The translations under genes and the position numbers were made by a program. From NCBI RefSeq assembly GCF_009688965.1, contig NZ_AP021875.1, forward strand, positions 992,001 through 1,056,000: 64,000 bases of DNA, given 5' to 3'. This DNA is from Desulfosarcina widdelii. GTDB taxonomy: Bacteria > Desulfobacterota > Desulfobacteria > Desulfobacterales > Desulfosarcinaceae. The notes under the pieces are model-generated. The model had not been told where the DNA came from and made no database searches. It saw only the letters and a list, made by a program, of their open reading frames with translations. How positions within the stretch are numbered: position 1 is the stretch's first letter; each line of letters opens with the position of its first letter. Positions 34,247-43,172 of the stretch are shown here, piece after piece.

Positions 34247-35164
34247 CTATGTGCTGGCAACCTTTACATCAAGGCAGAAATCGCCCTGTTTCGGTCCGGT
34301 CTTGATTTCGGTTTTATTGGATACCACTGCCGTTCCCTTGAACATGGCGATGGGCGAGTAATATTGAACGTCGTCCAATTGGTCCCCTACCTGCAATTCT
34401 TCGATCAATCCGCGATCACCTTTGGAAATGATCAGGCTCAACATACCGCCTGACTGAAAATTGACGTCGAATTCGACCATTTTCCCTTTTTGCGTTCCGC
34501 TGGTAAAGGTAATGCCGATGGAGGTAATATCCAGAATGTCCTCTTCGGGTTCGGGCATGTTGAATTCGATACCGCCGATAGACGGCGGCTCGTCTTCGAC
34601 TTGGACCGGGACATCCGGAGCGGGCAGGGTTTTGTCAATCCCTTTTCTGTCGACAATCGGCTGCAGGTAAGTTCGGATCGACTCCAGTTGACTGGCGGTG
34701 AACAGGTCGCCGGAAAACCACTGGTTGTACTGGTCGACGGCGTCGTCTACCGAGGCGATGGCAATTTTGCACCGCATGATGTTTTTCCCGGCCTCGACGC
34801 GGTAGACATCGTCTTTCAACAGGGCCTCCAATTCTACGATAGCCCGTTCGAACTGCCCGAACTTGGCCAGTGCAACGGCTTTTTCAAGGTCGTTTTCGCC
34901 GAAGAGGTTTTTGATGAGATTTTGTCCCTTTTCGGAAAGCTCGGGAGAGGAAGGCCCTGTTTCTACTTTTTCGGTCTTTTTTTCAAGCTGTTCGATTTTT
35001 CCTGAAATCATCTTCAGGAGGTTGTCCTTGTTTTTAAGCTTGTCGATCTTGTGGATCATGTCCGAGGCCGCATTGTACTTTTCTCTTGCTTCGGTAAACA
35101 GCCCCTGAGTGCGGTATAATTCCGCCTGATTCAGAAGCGATTTGATTTGCAGGCTGATATCCAT
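34247..35164 (-). CDS. TPR-like N-terminal and PilZ-like C-terminal protein
   Basis: Residues about 1-65 form helical TPR-like repeats (LNQAELYRTQGLFTEAREKY), a coiled linker follows, residues 85-150 hold another helical repeat (FGQFERAIVELEALL), and the C-terminal third (about 205-305) is a beta-rich domain resembling PilZ but without a clear RxxxR motif. It is the first gene of the operon with MglA, the DUF4388 protein and PilZ, ending 86 bases before the MglA start. Likely an adaptor in that signalling set; function not known. Confidence 0.65.
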   Translation of the reverse strand: MDISLQIKSLLNQAELYRTQGLFTEAREKYNAASDMIHKIDKLKNKDNLLKMISGKIEQLEKKTEKVETGPSSPELSEKGQNLIKNLFGENDLEKAVALAKFGQFERAIVELEALLKDDVYRVEAGKNIMRCKIAIASVDDAVDQYNQWFSGDLFTASQLESIRTYLQPIVDRKGIDKTLPAPDVPVQVEDEPPSIGGIEFNMPEPEEDILDITSIGITFTSGTQKGKMVEFDVNFQSGGMLSLIISKGDRGLIEELQVGDQLDDVQYYSPIAMFKGTAVVSNKTEIKTGPKQGDFCLDVKVAST

Positions 35165-35393
35165 TCACGATCCTGTTGAATTGACTGACCATCGAGCCGC
35201 GTCTTGTCCGACCCGGCGGATAGGGTTGAGGTTTAACCGGTTAGCCGGTGAATCGGTCATCCGCTTGAAGACCTCGCCGGTTCGTCGCGAAACGATTCCC
35301 AATGAACCTAATGTTTTGTTTCAGCTTGTGTTTTATCCTGTTTGCCCTTTTTTTGTCAACAATTGAGAACTAACTTCTTATAAAATAAACATA

Positions 35394-35421
35394 TTGACAT
35401 TATTTGGCGGTATGCTATCAA
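35394..35421 (+). promoter_or_regulatory. Candidate sigma-70 promoter of mdh
   Basis: Perfect TTGACA at 35394-35399, 16-base spacer, TATCAA at 35416-35421, about 70 bases before the mdh ATG. This is in the 328-base gap between the divergent signalling operon and mdh; the remainder of the gap shows no gene or repeat I can support. Confidence 0.5.
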
Positions 35422-35474
35422 ATTTTCCTTCACGCATTTCACCCGCTTAAAAAAACCGATGGATAACCCATTAA

Positions 35475-36425
<951 letters not shown>

Positions 36426-36469
36426 TATTCGTCCATAAAGGGCATCTTGCGGTCCATATCTTCGTTCTC

Positions 36470-36522
36470 GCTTTTTCGAAATCCTCAACGTGGTACTGCC
36501 ACGCCTCCGGTTTCGAAAAAGC
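36470..36522. repeat. Nested inverted repeat between convergent mdh and uvrC
   Basis: Outer arms gctttttcgaaa (36470-36481) and tttcgaaaaagc (36511-36522), with an inner hairpin cgtgg-tactg-ccacg (36489-36503). It sits in the 147-base convergent gap and may end both transcripts, although the T-runs are inside the stem rather than after it. Confidence 0.6.
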
Positions 36523-36572
36523 TGTGACCTCGATCTGAAGCCGCAATCTACCCTTTCTGAACAAATATCGCA

Positions 36573-38408
36573 TTACAAAACTTTTCTGATGGCTTCGGCC
36601 AGAGAACGATTAATTCCGGGCAACTCACTGATTTCATCCACGGTGGCTGCCCGGATTTTTTTAATGCTGCCGAAATGCTTCAGCAGCATCGCTTTGCGTT
36701 TGGGGCCCACGCCCGCCACCTGGTCCAGTGCGGATCGGACCATGCTCCGGTTCCGGCGTTTGCGTTGAAACGTGATTGCAAAACGGTGGGCTTCATCGCG
36801 GATCTGCTGCAATAACAGCAGAAATCGGCCGTCGTGGCCCAAATTGACCGGATTGGCGCGGTCCGGCAGATAGATCTTGTCGTCGACCTCCCCTTTGCGT
36901 TCGTCTTTCTTGGCGATGCCGGCCAGATGGAACTGCCCGTCAAGTCCCAATTGCCCGATCACCGCATTGGCAATGGCAAGCTGCCCCCTGCCGCCGTCCA
37001 CCAGCATAAGATCGGGCGCCGGGTTGTCCGGTCCGATCTTGCCGTAACGGCGGGTCAATACCTCGGCCATGCTGGCGTAGTCGTCCTGCCCACTGGCCGA
37101 TCGGATCTTGTAGCGCCGGTACCCCGCCTTGTAAGGTCGGCCATTTTCAAAAACTACCATGGCCGAAACCGGGTTGGTGCCGCCCAGATTGGAGTTGTCG
37201 AAACATTCGATGCGCAGCGGCAGTCGGTCCATGTGAAGACGGCGCTGCAAACCTTCGAGCACCTCCGCTTCCCGGGACGCCCGCTGCAGCCGATCCCTGA
37301 GGGTGTTGTCAGCATTGTTTTGGGCCATCTCCAGCAGTTTCCGTTTTTCTCCGCGCGTGGGCCGATGGATCCTCACGCGACGCCCTTTCCATTCCGAAAG
37401 GGTCTCCTCCAGAAGAATTTTTCCGGCAGGCAGATCGGGCACCAGGACCTCTACAGGGATAACATGGGACTCCTGGTAGAACTGGCCCAGAAACTGGGCC
37501 ACCAGTTCGCCTTTTTCCGGTGCGGCCTGCACTAGTTCGAAGTGGCGCACTCCCTGCAGAAACCCACGCCGCAGCGTCATCACCGTGACCAGCCTGAAGT
37601 CGCTGTTGCCGCTGATGCCAATCACGTCCCGATCCATGAAGTCAGTGGTCACCGTCACCTGGCGCTCCAGGGTTTTTTCGAGGGCGAACATGCGGTCCCT
37701 GAGTGCCGCTGCGGCCTCGAAATCCTCGTCGGACGCGGCCTTTATCATCCGGCGGCGGATCCTTTGGATCAGTTCGGGGGTGCGCCCTTTTAGAAAAAGG
37801 ATCACTTCCTTAACGATACCGCTGTATTTCTTCGGATCGACGGTCAGGCAGCACGGACCCAGGCATTGTCCCATCTGATGATGAATGCAGGGACGCGTAC
37901 GGTTGGCCATGCTGCGGTCGCTGCACTTGCGCAAGGGAAAGGTCTTGTTGATCAATTTTACCGTCTGCCGTACTGCAAGGGCCGAGGAGAAGGGCCCGAA
38001 ATAGACCGCGCCATCCTTGGGCGTTTTACGCACGATTTCGATTTTAGGATAAACGGTTCGTGCATCGATGCGGATGGAAGGATAGCGCTTGTCATCCTTG
38101 AGCACCACGTTGAAACGCGGTCGATGGCGTTTGATCAGGTTGGATTCAAGGATCAGGGCCTCTTTTTCCGAGGCTGTCACCACCGTGTCGATGTCCGCCA
38201 CCCGGGCGACCATCAGGGCCGTTTTGGGGCTGTGGGTTTTTTTGTTCTGAAAATAGGAGGTCACCCTTTTTTTCAGGTTGACGGCTTTGCCCACATACAG
38301 GATGGTCCCCTCGGCATCTTTCATCATGTAGACGCCGGGTTTATAGGAAATACCGTCGATGATGTCTTGGAGAAGTTTGGAATCGGTCGATTTCGCGGAT
38401 GCTTTCAT
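36573..38408 (-). CDS. uvrC: Excinuclease ABC subunit C
   Basis: Dual-incision nuclease of nucleotide excision repair. The GIY-YIG domain at the N-terminus reads PGVYMMKDAEGTILYVGKA, a UVR (UvrB-interacting) motif lies near residue 210, the RNase H-like domain includes RIECFDNSN and LMLVDGGRGQ, and the C-terminal helix-hairpin-helix region has VAGVGPKRKAMLLKHF and LPGINRSLAEAI. Length 611 is typical. uvrB follows on the same strand upstream in the transcript, separated by a palindromic element. Confidence 0.97.
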   Translation of the reverse strand: MKASAKSTDSKLLQDIIDGISYKPGVYMMKDAEGTILYVGKAVNLKKRVTSYFQNKKTHSPKTALMVARVADIDTVVTASEKEALILESNLIKRHRPRFNVVLKDDKRYPSIRIDARTVYPKIEIVRKTPKDGAVYFGPFSSALAVRQTVKLINKTFPLRKCSDRSMANRTRPCIHHQMGQCLGPCCLTVDPKKYSGIVKEVILFLKGRTPELIQRIRRRMIKAASDEDFEAAAALRDRMFALEKTLERQVTVTTDFMDRDVIGISGNSDFRLVTVMTLRRGFLQGVRHFELVQAAPEKGELVAQFLGQFYQESHVIPVEVLVPDLPAGKILLEETLSEWKGRRVRIHRPTRGEKRKLLEMAQNNADNTLRDRLQRASREAEVLEGLQRRLHMDRLPLRIECFDNSNLGGTNPVSAMVVFENGRPYKAGYRRYKIRSASGQDDYASMAEVLTRRYGKIGPDNPAPDLMLVDGGRGQLAIANAVIGQLGLDGQFHLAGIAKKDERKGEVDDKIYLPDRANPVNLGHDGRFLLLLQQIRDEAHRFAITFQRKRRNRSMVRSALDQVAGVGPKRKAMLLKHFGSIKKIRAATVDEISELPGINRSLAEAIRKVL

Positions 38409-38452
38409 GTCAGGTAACTTCTAAAGAAGTGACATCTGCTCAGGCGCAGTTT

Positions 38453-38519
38453 TTCGTTGGAGCGGCTTCCAGCCGCGATGATTTTAGGACGAATCGCGGC
38501 TGGAAGCCGCTCCAACGAA
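38453..38519. repeat. REP-like palindrome with 27-bp perfect arms
   Basis: Arms of 27 bases (38453-38479 and 38493-38519) are exact reverse complements around a 13-base loop; the core reads gttggagcggcttccagccg. It lies in the uvrB-uvrC gap. The sequence resembles repetitive extragenic palindromes mobilised by RAYT transposases, but no RAYT gene or second copy is in this window. Confidence 0.85.
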
Positions 38520-38583
38520 TCCACCACTTTCCTTTCGGGTTGTGTTTGGCCATGGGGGGGCCTGAAAAGCTTTTAAGCGTCGG

Positions 38584-40578
38584 TCAGGTTTCAAAAAGCA
38601 GCCGTTTTTTCAGGGAGCGGATGCGATCCCGAATTTTGGCGGCCTCTTCGAAGGCCAATTTTTTGGCCGCGGCCTGCATATCGTTTTCCAAGGTCTCGAT
38701 CAATTTCTCGACTTCCTTCCCGCTTTCGAAATCGACCACAGATTCCGCCACGGTCGCCGGCTCCGCCTCCGGTATTTCGTAGGCCATGTCGAAAATATCG
38801 GTAATGTTTTTGTGAACGGTGCGGGGCGTGATGCGGTGTTCTTCGTTGTACGCCTCTTGGATGGCCCGCCGCCGGTCGGTCTCTTCCATGGCCTGCCGCA
38901 TTGCGGCGGTAACGCGATCGGCGTAGAGGACCACGGTACCGTTGACGTTGCGAGCTGCCCTTCCGAAGGTCTGGATCAATGAGCGGGCAGATCGTAGAAA
39001 GCCCTCCTTGTCCGCATCCAAAATGGCCACCAGAGATACTTCGGGGATGTCGAGGCCCTCGCGCAGCAGGTTGATGCCGATCAGGGCGTCGAACTTGCCC
39101 ATGCGCAGGTCGCGGATGATGTCCATGCGCTCCATGGTTGAAATATCGGAATGCAGATACCTGACGGAAAGCCCGAGATCGGTGTAGTATTCGGTCAGGT
39201 CCTCGGCCATGCGCTTGGTCAGGGTGGTGACCAGAATCCGTTCGCCGCACTGCTGGCGCGTGGTAATCTCCTGGTAGAGGTCGTCCACCTGGTTGCGAGC
39301 CCCGCGAACGTGCACCACCGGATCGATCAGTCCGGTGGGTCGGACAATCTGTTCCACCACCCGGTCATCGGCCGATTTCAGTTCGTAATCCGCCGGCGTA
39401 GCCGACACGTAAACGATCTGGTGGATTCTGGCGGACCACTCCTCGAATTTCAGCGGCCGGTTGTCCAGGGCCGAAGGCAGGCGGAAGCCATAGTTGACCA
39501 GGGTCTCCTTCCTCGACCGGTCCCCCTTATACATGGCCCGGATCTGCGGGACGGCGATATGGCTTTCGTCAACGAAAATCAAAAAATCCTCGGGGAAATA
39601 GTCCAACAGGGTCGGCGGGGGCTGACCCGGCCGTCGTCCAGTCAGATGGCGCGAATAGTTTTCGATGCCGTTGCAGTAGCCGATTTCCTGAATCATCTCC
39701 AGGTCGAAAAGGGTGCGCTCTTCGATGCGCTGAGCTTCGATGAGACGGTTTTCCTGCCGGAAGAATTCCACCCGCTGCTTCATCTCTTCGACAACAGTCT
39801 TGGTGGCCCGGTCCAGTTTGGCCTTGCCGGTGACGTAGTGGCTGGCCGGAAAGAGGGACGCCTTCTCCATGCTGCGCAGGGTGGTCCCTCGCAGCGGGTC
39901 AAACTCCTGGATGGACTCGATTTCGTCGCCGAAATAATCGACGCGGATGGCCCGCTCTTCTTCGTAGGCTGGAAAGATCTCCACTCGATCGCCGCGCACC
40001 CGGAAGACGCCGCGATGAAAGTCCATGTCGTTGCGTTGATAATGAATGGAAACCAGTTGGTAGAGCAGCCGCTCCCGGGGCAGTTCCATGCCGGCTTCGA
40101 TGTCGATGCGCATGGCAAGGTAATCCTCCGGCGCCCCCAGTCCGAAAATGCAAGAGACACTAGCCACGACAATGACGTCGGTTCGCGACAGCACGCTGCG
40201 CGTGGCTGAATGGCGCATTTTGTCGATCATCTCATTGATTGACGAGTCCTTCTGAATATAGGTGTCGGTGGTGGGGATATAGGCCTCGGGCTGGTAATAA
40301 TCGTAATAGCTGACGAAATATTCCACGGCGTTTTCCGGGAAAAGCTGCCGGAATTCGTTGTACAACTGCGCCGCCAGGGTCTTATTGGGCGCCAGGATCA
40401 GTGCTGGACGGTTGACCCGGGCGATGATGTTGGCCACGGTAAACGTCTTGCCGGAACCGGTGACGCCTAGCAGGACCTGACTTTTGGCGCCCTCGGCAAC
40501 CTTTTTGGAAATGGCGTCGATGGCCGTCGGCTGATCGCCGCAGGGTGTGAATTCGGATACGATTTTAAAGGCTGGCAT
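38584..40578 (-). CDS. uvrB: Excinuclease ABC subunit B
   Basis: Helicase-like damage-verification subunit of nucleotide excision repair. Walker [14 protein letters not shown] is near residue 40, the damage-probing beta-hairpin contains [12 protein letters not shown], the DEAD-like box is FVDESH, helicase motif VI lies in [12 protein letters not shown], and the C-terminal UVR motif is [18 protein letters not shown]. Length 664 is standard. Confidence 0.98.
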   Translation of the reverse strand: MPAFKIVSEFTPCGDQPTAIDAISKKVAEGAKSQVLLGVTGSGKTFTVANIIARVNRPALILAPNKTLAAQLYNEFRQLFPENAVEYFVSYYDYYQPEAYIPTTDTYIQKDSSINEMIDKMRHSATRSVLSRTDVIVVASVSCIFGLGAPEDYLAMRIDIEAGMELPRERLLYQLVSIHYQRNDMDFHRGVFRVRGDRVEIFPAYEEERAIRVDYFGDEIESIQEFDPLRGTTLRSMEKASLFPASHYVTGKAKLDRATKTVVEEMKQRVEFFRQENRLIEAQRIEERTLFDLEMIQEIGYCNGIENYSRHLTGRRPGQPPPTLLDYFPEDFLIFVDESHIAVPQIRAMYKGDRSRKETLVNYGFRLPSALDNRPLKFEEWSARIHQIVYVSATPADYELKSADDRVVEQIVRPTGLIDPVVHVRGARNQVDDLYQEITTRQQCGERILVTTLTKRMAEDLTEYYTDLGLSVRYLHSDISTMERMDIIRDLRMGKFDALIGINLLREGLDIPEVSLVAILDADKEGFLRSARSLIQTFGRAARNVNGTVVLYADRVTAAMRQAMEETDRRRAIQEAYNEEHRITPRTVHKNITDIFDMAYEIPEAEPATVAESVVDFESGKEVEKLIETLENDMQAAAKKLAFEEAAKIRDRIRSLKKRLLFET

Positions 40579-40587
40579 AGATGACAG

Positions 40588-40701
40588 TCTCGCAAAAAGT
40601 CACCAGACTTGTCATTCCCGCGCAGGCGGGAATCTATAAATATTTAAAAATAATGGGTAGCGCTAAAGCTTCACTGCGTACGCCGGCTGCGTGGGAATGA
40701 C
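40588..40701. repeat. Dispersed repeat, copy 2
   Basis: Begins tctcgcaaaaagt, contains gtcattcccgcgcaggcggg, the shared tagcgctaaagcttc (40658-40672) and ends gtgggaatgac, forming imperfect inverted ends. The same 15-mer and the same cgcaaaaagt/actttttgcg tips recur in the copy at 42945. Confidence 0.75.
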
Positions 40702-40717
40702 ATCAATGGAATTTTTT

Positions 40718-42157
40718 TTATTTGGTGGTTGCTTTCCAGTGCGTGCCGTCAGCCTTGTCTTCCAGGACAATACCCTTTTCAGCCAGACTGTCCCGAATCT
40801 CGTCGGCCCGCTGCCAGTTCTTGTTTTTGCGGGCGGCTGTTCGTTCGGCCACCAGGGCGTCGATTTCCTCCGAAGAGAGGGTGATGTCCTGAAGTTGGCG
40901 GTCGGTGCGGGCGTCGAAAAAGACCTTCCAGGGTTGCTGGAGGATTCCCAGAATACCGGCCATTTTCTTCAAATCCGCAAAAAGTTCTTCGAGTTGTCCC
41001 CTGGCTTGTGTCGACAGACTTCCCTTGTCGAGAATCCGATTGCCTTCTTTGACCAAATTGAAGAACACGCCGACCCCTTTGGCGGTGTTGAAATCGTCGT
41101 TCATGGCCTCGCAGAAGTCCGACCAGTATCCGTCGGGTGAAACGGCTTCGCTGACATCGACTATACCGGCCTCCTGATCCAGCCGTTGAACAAGGCTGTA
41201 GATCTTTTCCAGGGCCTTGTCCGATTCCTTCAGATTCTGATCTGAAAAATCGATGGGGCTGCGATAGTGGTTGGAAAGCAGGAATAGACGTACGCTCTCC
41301 GGATGATAGGATTTCAGGATGTCCTTGATCATCAAAAAGTTGTTCAGGGATTTGGACATCTTTTCGTTGTCGATGTTCACAAACCCGTTGTGCATCCAGT
41401 AGCGTGCAAAAGGGGCGTTGTGAGCCGCCTCGCTCTGGGCGATCTCGTTTTCGTGGTGAGGAAAAATCAGATCCTTGCCACCGCCGTGAATGTCCAGAGT
41501 GTCTCCCAAAAAATGGCTGCTCATGGCCGAGCATTCGATGTGCCATCCGGGGCGCCCTTTTCCCCACGGGCTGTCCCAGGCGGGTTCGCCGGGCTTGGCC
41601 GCTTTCCAAAGCGCGAAATCGAAGGGATTGCGCTTATTTTCATTGATTTCGATCCGGCTTCCGGCGACCATGTCCTCCAGCTTGCGCCCGGAAAGCTTTC
41701 CGTATTGCTCGAAAGTATCCACGGCGTAATAGACGTCGCCATCCACGAGATAGGCGGCCTTTTTCTCCATCAGGGTCTGCACAATGGAGACGATGTCGTC
41801 GATGTGTTCGGTAACCTTGGGTTCGTGATCGGCCCGCTCCACGTTCAAGGCATCCATATCCCGGTAAAATTCGAGGATATACTTTTCGGCCAGTTGGATG
41901 GGGTCCATGCCCACCTCGTTGGCGCGGTTGATGATTTTATCGTCCACATCGGTGAAGTTACGGATGTAGGTGACCTGGTAATCCATGGCACGCAGGTAGC
42001 GGACCACCACATCGAACACCACCACCGAACGGGCGTGACCCACATGGCAGTAGTCGTAAACCGTCGGGCCGCATACATACATCTTGACCTGCCCGGGGAT
42101 GATGGTTTCAAAGGGTTCTTTGGTCTTGGTCAGTGTGTTGTAAATCCTTATGGCCAT
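40718..42157 (-). CDS. cysS: Cysteinyl-tRNA synthetase
   Basis: Class I aminoacyl-tRNA synthetase charging tRNA-Cys. HIGH-type motif CHVGHARS with the zinc Cys in CGPTVYDY, the second zinc cluster in WHIECSAMSSHFLG and HGGGKDLIFPHHENE, and KMSKS seen as NEKMSKSLNNF near residue 270. Length 479 is typical. The gene is followed 24 bases further downstream-to-upstream by ispF on the same strand, a common pair. Confidence 0.98.
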   Translation of the reverse strand: MAIRIYNTLTKTKEPFETIIPGQVKMYVCGPTVYDYCHVGHARSVVVFDVVVRYLRAMDYQVTYIRNFTDVDDKIINRANEVGMDPIQLAEKYILEFYRDMDALNVERADHEPKVTEHIDDIVSIVQTLMEKKAAYLVDGDVYYAVDTFEQYGKLSGRKLEDMVAGSRIEINENKRNPFDFALWKAAKPGEPAWDSPWGKGRPGWHIECSAMSSHFLGDTLDIHGGGKDLIFPHHENEIAQSEAAHNAPFARYWMHNGFVNIDNEKMSKSLNNFLMIKDILKSYHPESVRLFLLSNHYRSPIDFSDQNLKESDKALEKIYSLVQRLDQEAGIVDVSEAVSPDGYWSDFCEAMNDDFNTAKGVGVFFNLVKEGNRILDKGSLSTQARGQLEELFADLKKMAGILGILQQPWKVFFDARTDRQLQDITLSSEEIDALVAERTAARKNKNWQRADEIRDSLAEKGIVLEDKADGTHWKATTK

Positions 42158-42181
42158 CGGTAGATACCTCTTGGTCCAAAA

Positions 42182-42676
42182 TTAAAGTTCGTTTGTCGTT
42201 GTTGCGGATCGAAGCAACGCCACGCACATGGCGGCGATGCCATCGCCGTGACCGATGGCGCCGAGCCCTTCGGTCGTGGTCGCCTTTATATTGATTCTGT
42301 GCCGCTCTACTGCCATGCAGTCGGCCATGCGACCGACCATATCTTCTTTATGGGGCGTCATTTTGGGAGCCTGGGCAAAAATGGTGGCGTCCAGATTGAC
42401 CAGCGCCCAACCTTCTTTGGCGATTTTAGCGTAAACTGTCTTTAAAAGATCGATACTGTCGGCGCCGCGGTATCGAGGATCGGTATCTGGAAAGTGTTCT
42501 CCGATGTCGCCCATACCGGCAGCACCCAAAAGCGCGTCACAGGCGGCGTGCACCAGCACGTCGGCATCGGAATGTCCCAACAGTCCTTTATCGAAAGGGA
42601 TCGTCACGCCACCGATTATCAGTGGTCTACCTTTTTCCAGGCGGTGAATATCGTATCCCAATCCGATGCGTGTCAT
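42182..42676 (-). CDS. ispF: 2-C-methyl-D-erythritol 2,4-cyclodiphosphate synthase
   Basis: Fifth MEP-pathway enzyme, forming the cyclodiphosphate. Metal-binding Asp and His occur in GLGYDIHRLEKG and the third ligand in LGHSDADVLVHA; the downstream GDIGEHFPDTD and TTEGLGAIG segments are also conserved. Length 164. It is a monofunctional IspF, with no IspD domain attached. Transcribed before cysS (upstream partner on the minus strand). Confidence 0.96.
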   Translation of the reverse strand: MTRIGLGYDIHRLEKGRPLIIGGVTIPFDKGLLGHSDADVLVHAACDALLGAAGMGDIGEHFPDTDPRYRGADSIDLLKTVYAKIAKEGWALVNLDATIFAQAPKMTPHKEDMVGRMADCMAVERHRINIKATTTEGLGAIGHGDGIAAMCVALLRSATTTNEL

Positions 42677-42944
42677 AATTATGCGATTGTGATGGCTCCC
42701 GAAGGCGGCAATTTGCTGGTTTTTTAAAGGATAGCTTCATAGCATACCTGCAGATCTCCGTAAAGTGGCATGAGGGCAGCGATTAAATCAATCTTGCCGC
42801 CAACGGCAAGGTTTTAACGCAATATCTTTTACCGACCACAATCGATGATTTCTCCGCCACCATCTTTAACCCGGCCTTCAACTAAACCTTGACCTTGGAC
42901 AAGTCACTCAAGTAGATAAGAGACCTTTCTAATGGCTGATGGCC

Positions 42945-43108
42945 TCTCGAAAAGTCCCAGGCTTGCCATGCCGGACTTGATAAGCCTGCCCCGGACATGT
43001 ACCGGGGGCATCCAGATCTATTGAAATGACTGGATAGCGCTAAAGCTTCGCTACGTGCCCGGCGTGCGCCGGAATGACGCCCATTTGTGATTTACAACTT
43101 TTTGCGAG
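42945..43108. repeat. Dispersed repeat, copy 3, inside a 496-base gene-free gap
   Basis: Starts tctcgaaaagtccc and ends actttttgcgag, inverted ends shared with copy 2; contains tagcgctaaagcttc at 43035-43049 and cgccggaatgacg. The rest of the gap (42677-42944 and 43109-43172) holds only a weak cttgccg/cggcaag hairpin at 42793-42810 and the ribosome site of the next gene. Confidence 0.72.
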
Positions 43109-43172
43109 TCCATCAACGACTGTTGTTTTTACGCACAATCAGGCAGAGCGATTTTTCTTGGGAGATGGTAAC

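Noticed and set aside
39151..40209. 352-codon open frame antisense to uvrB
   Set aside because: Shadow of a strongly conserved gene.
42793..42815. cttgccg/cggcaag hairpin followed by gtttt as a terminator
   Set aside because: Stem is only 7 bp, and no plus-strand gene ends before it; left as a weak hairpin.
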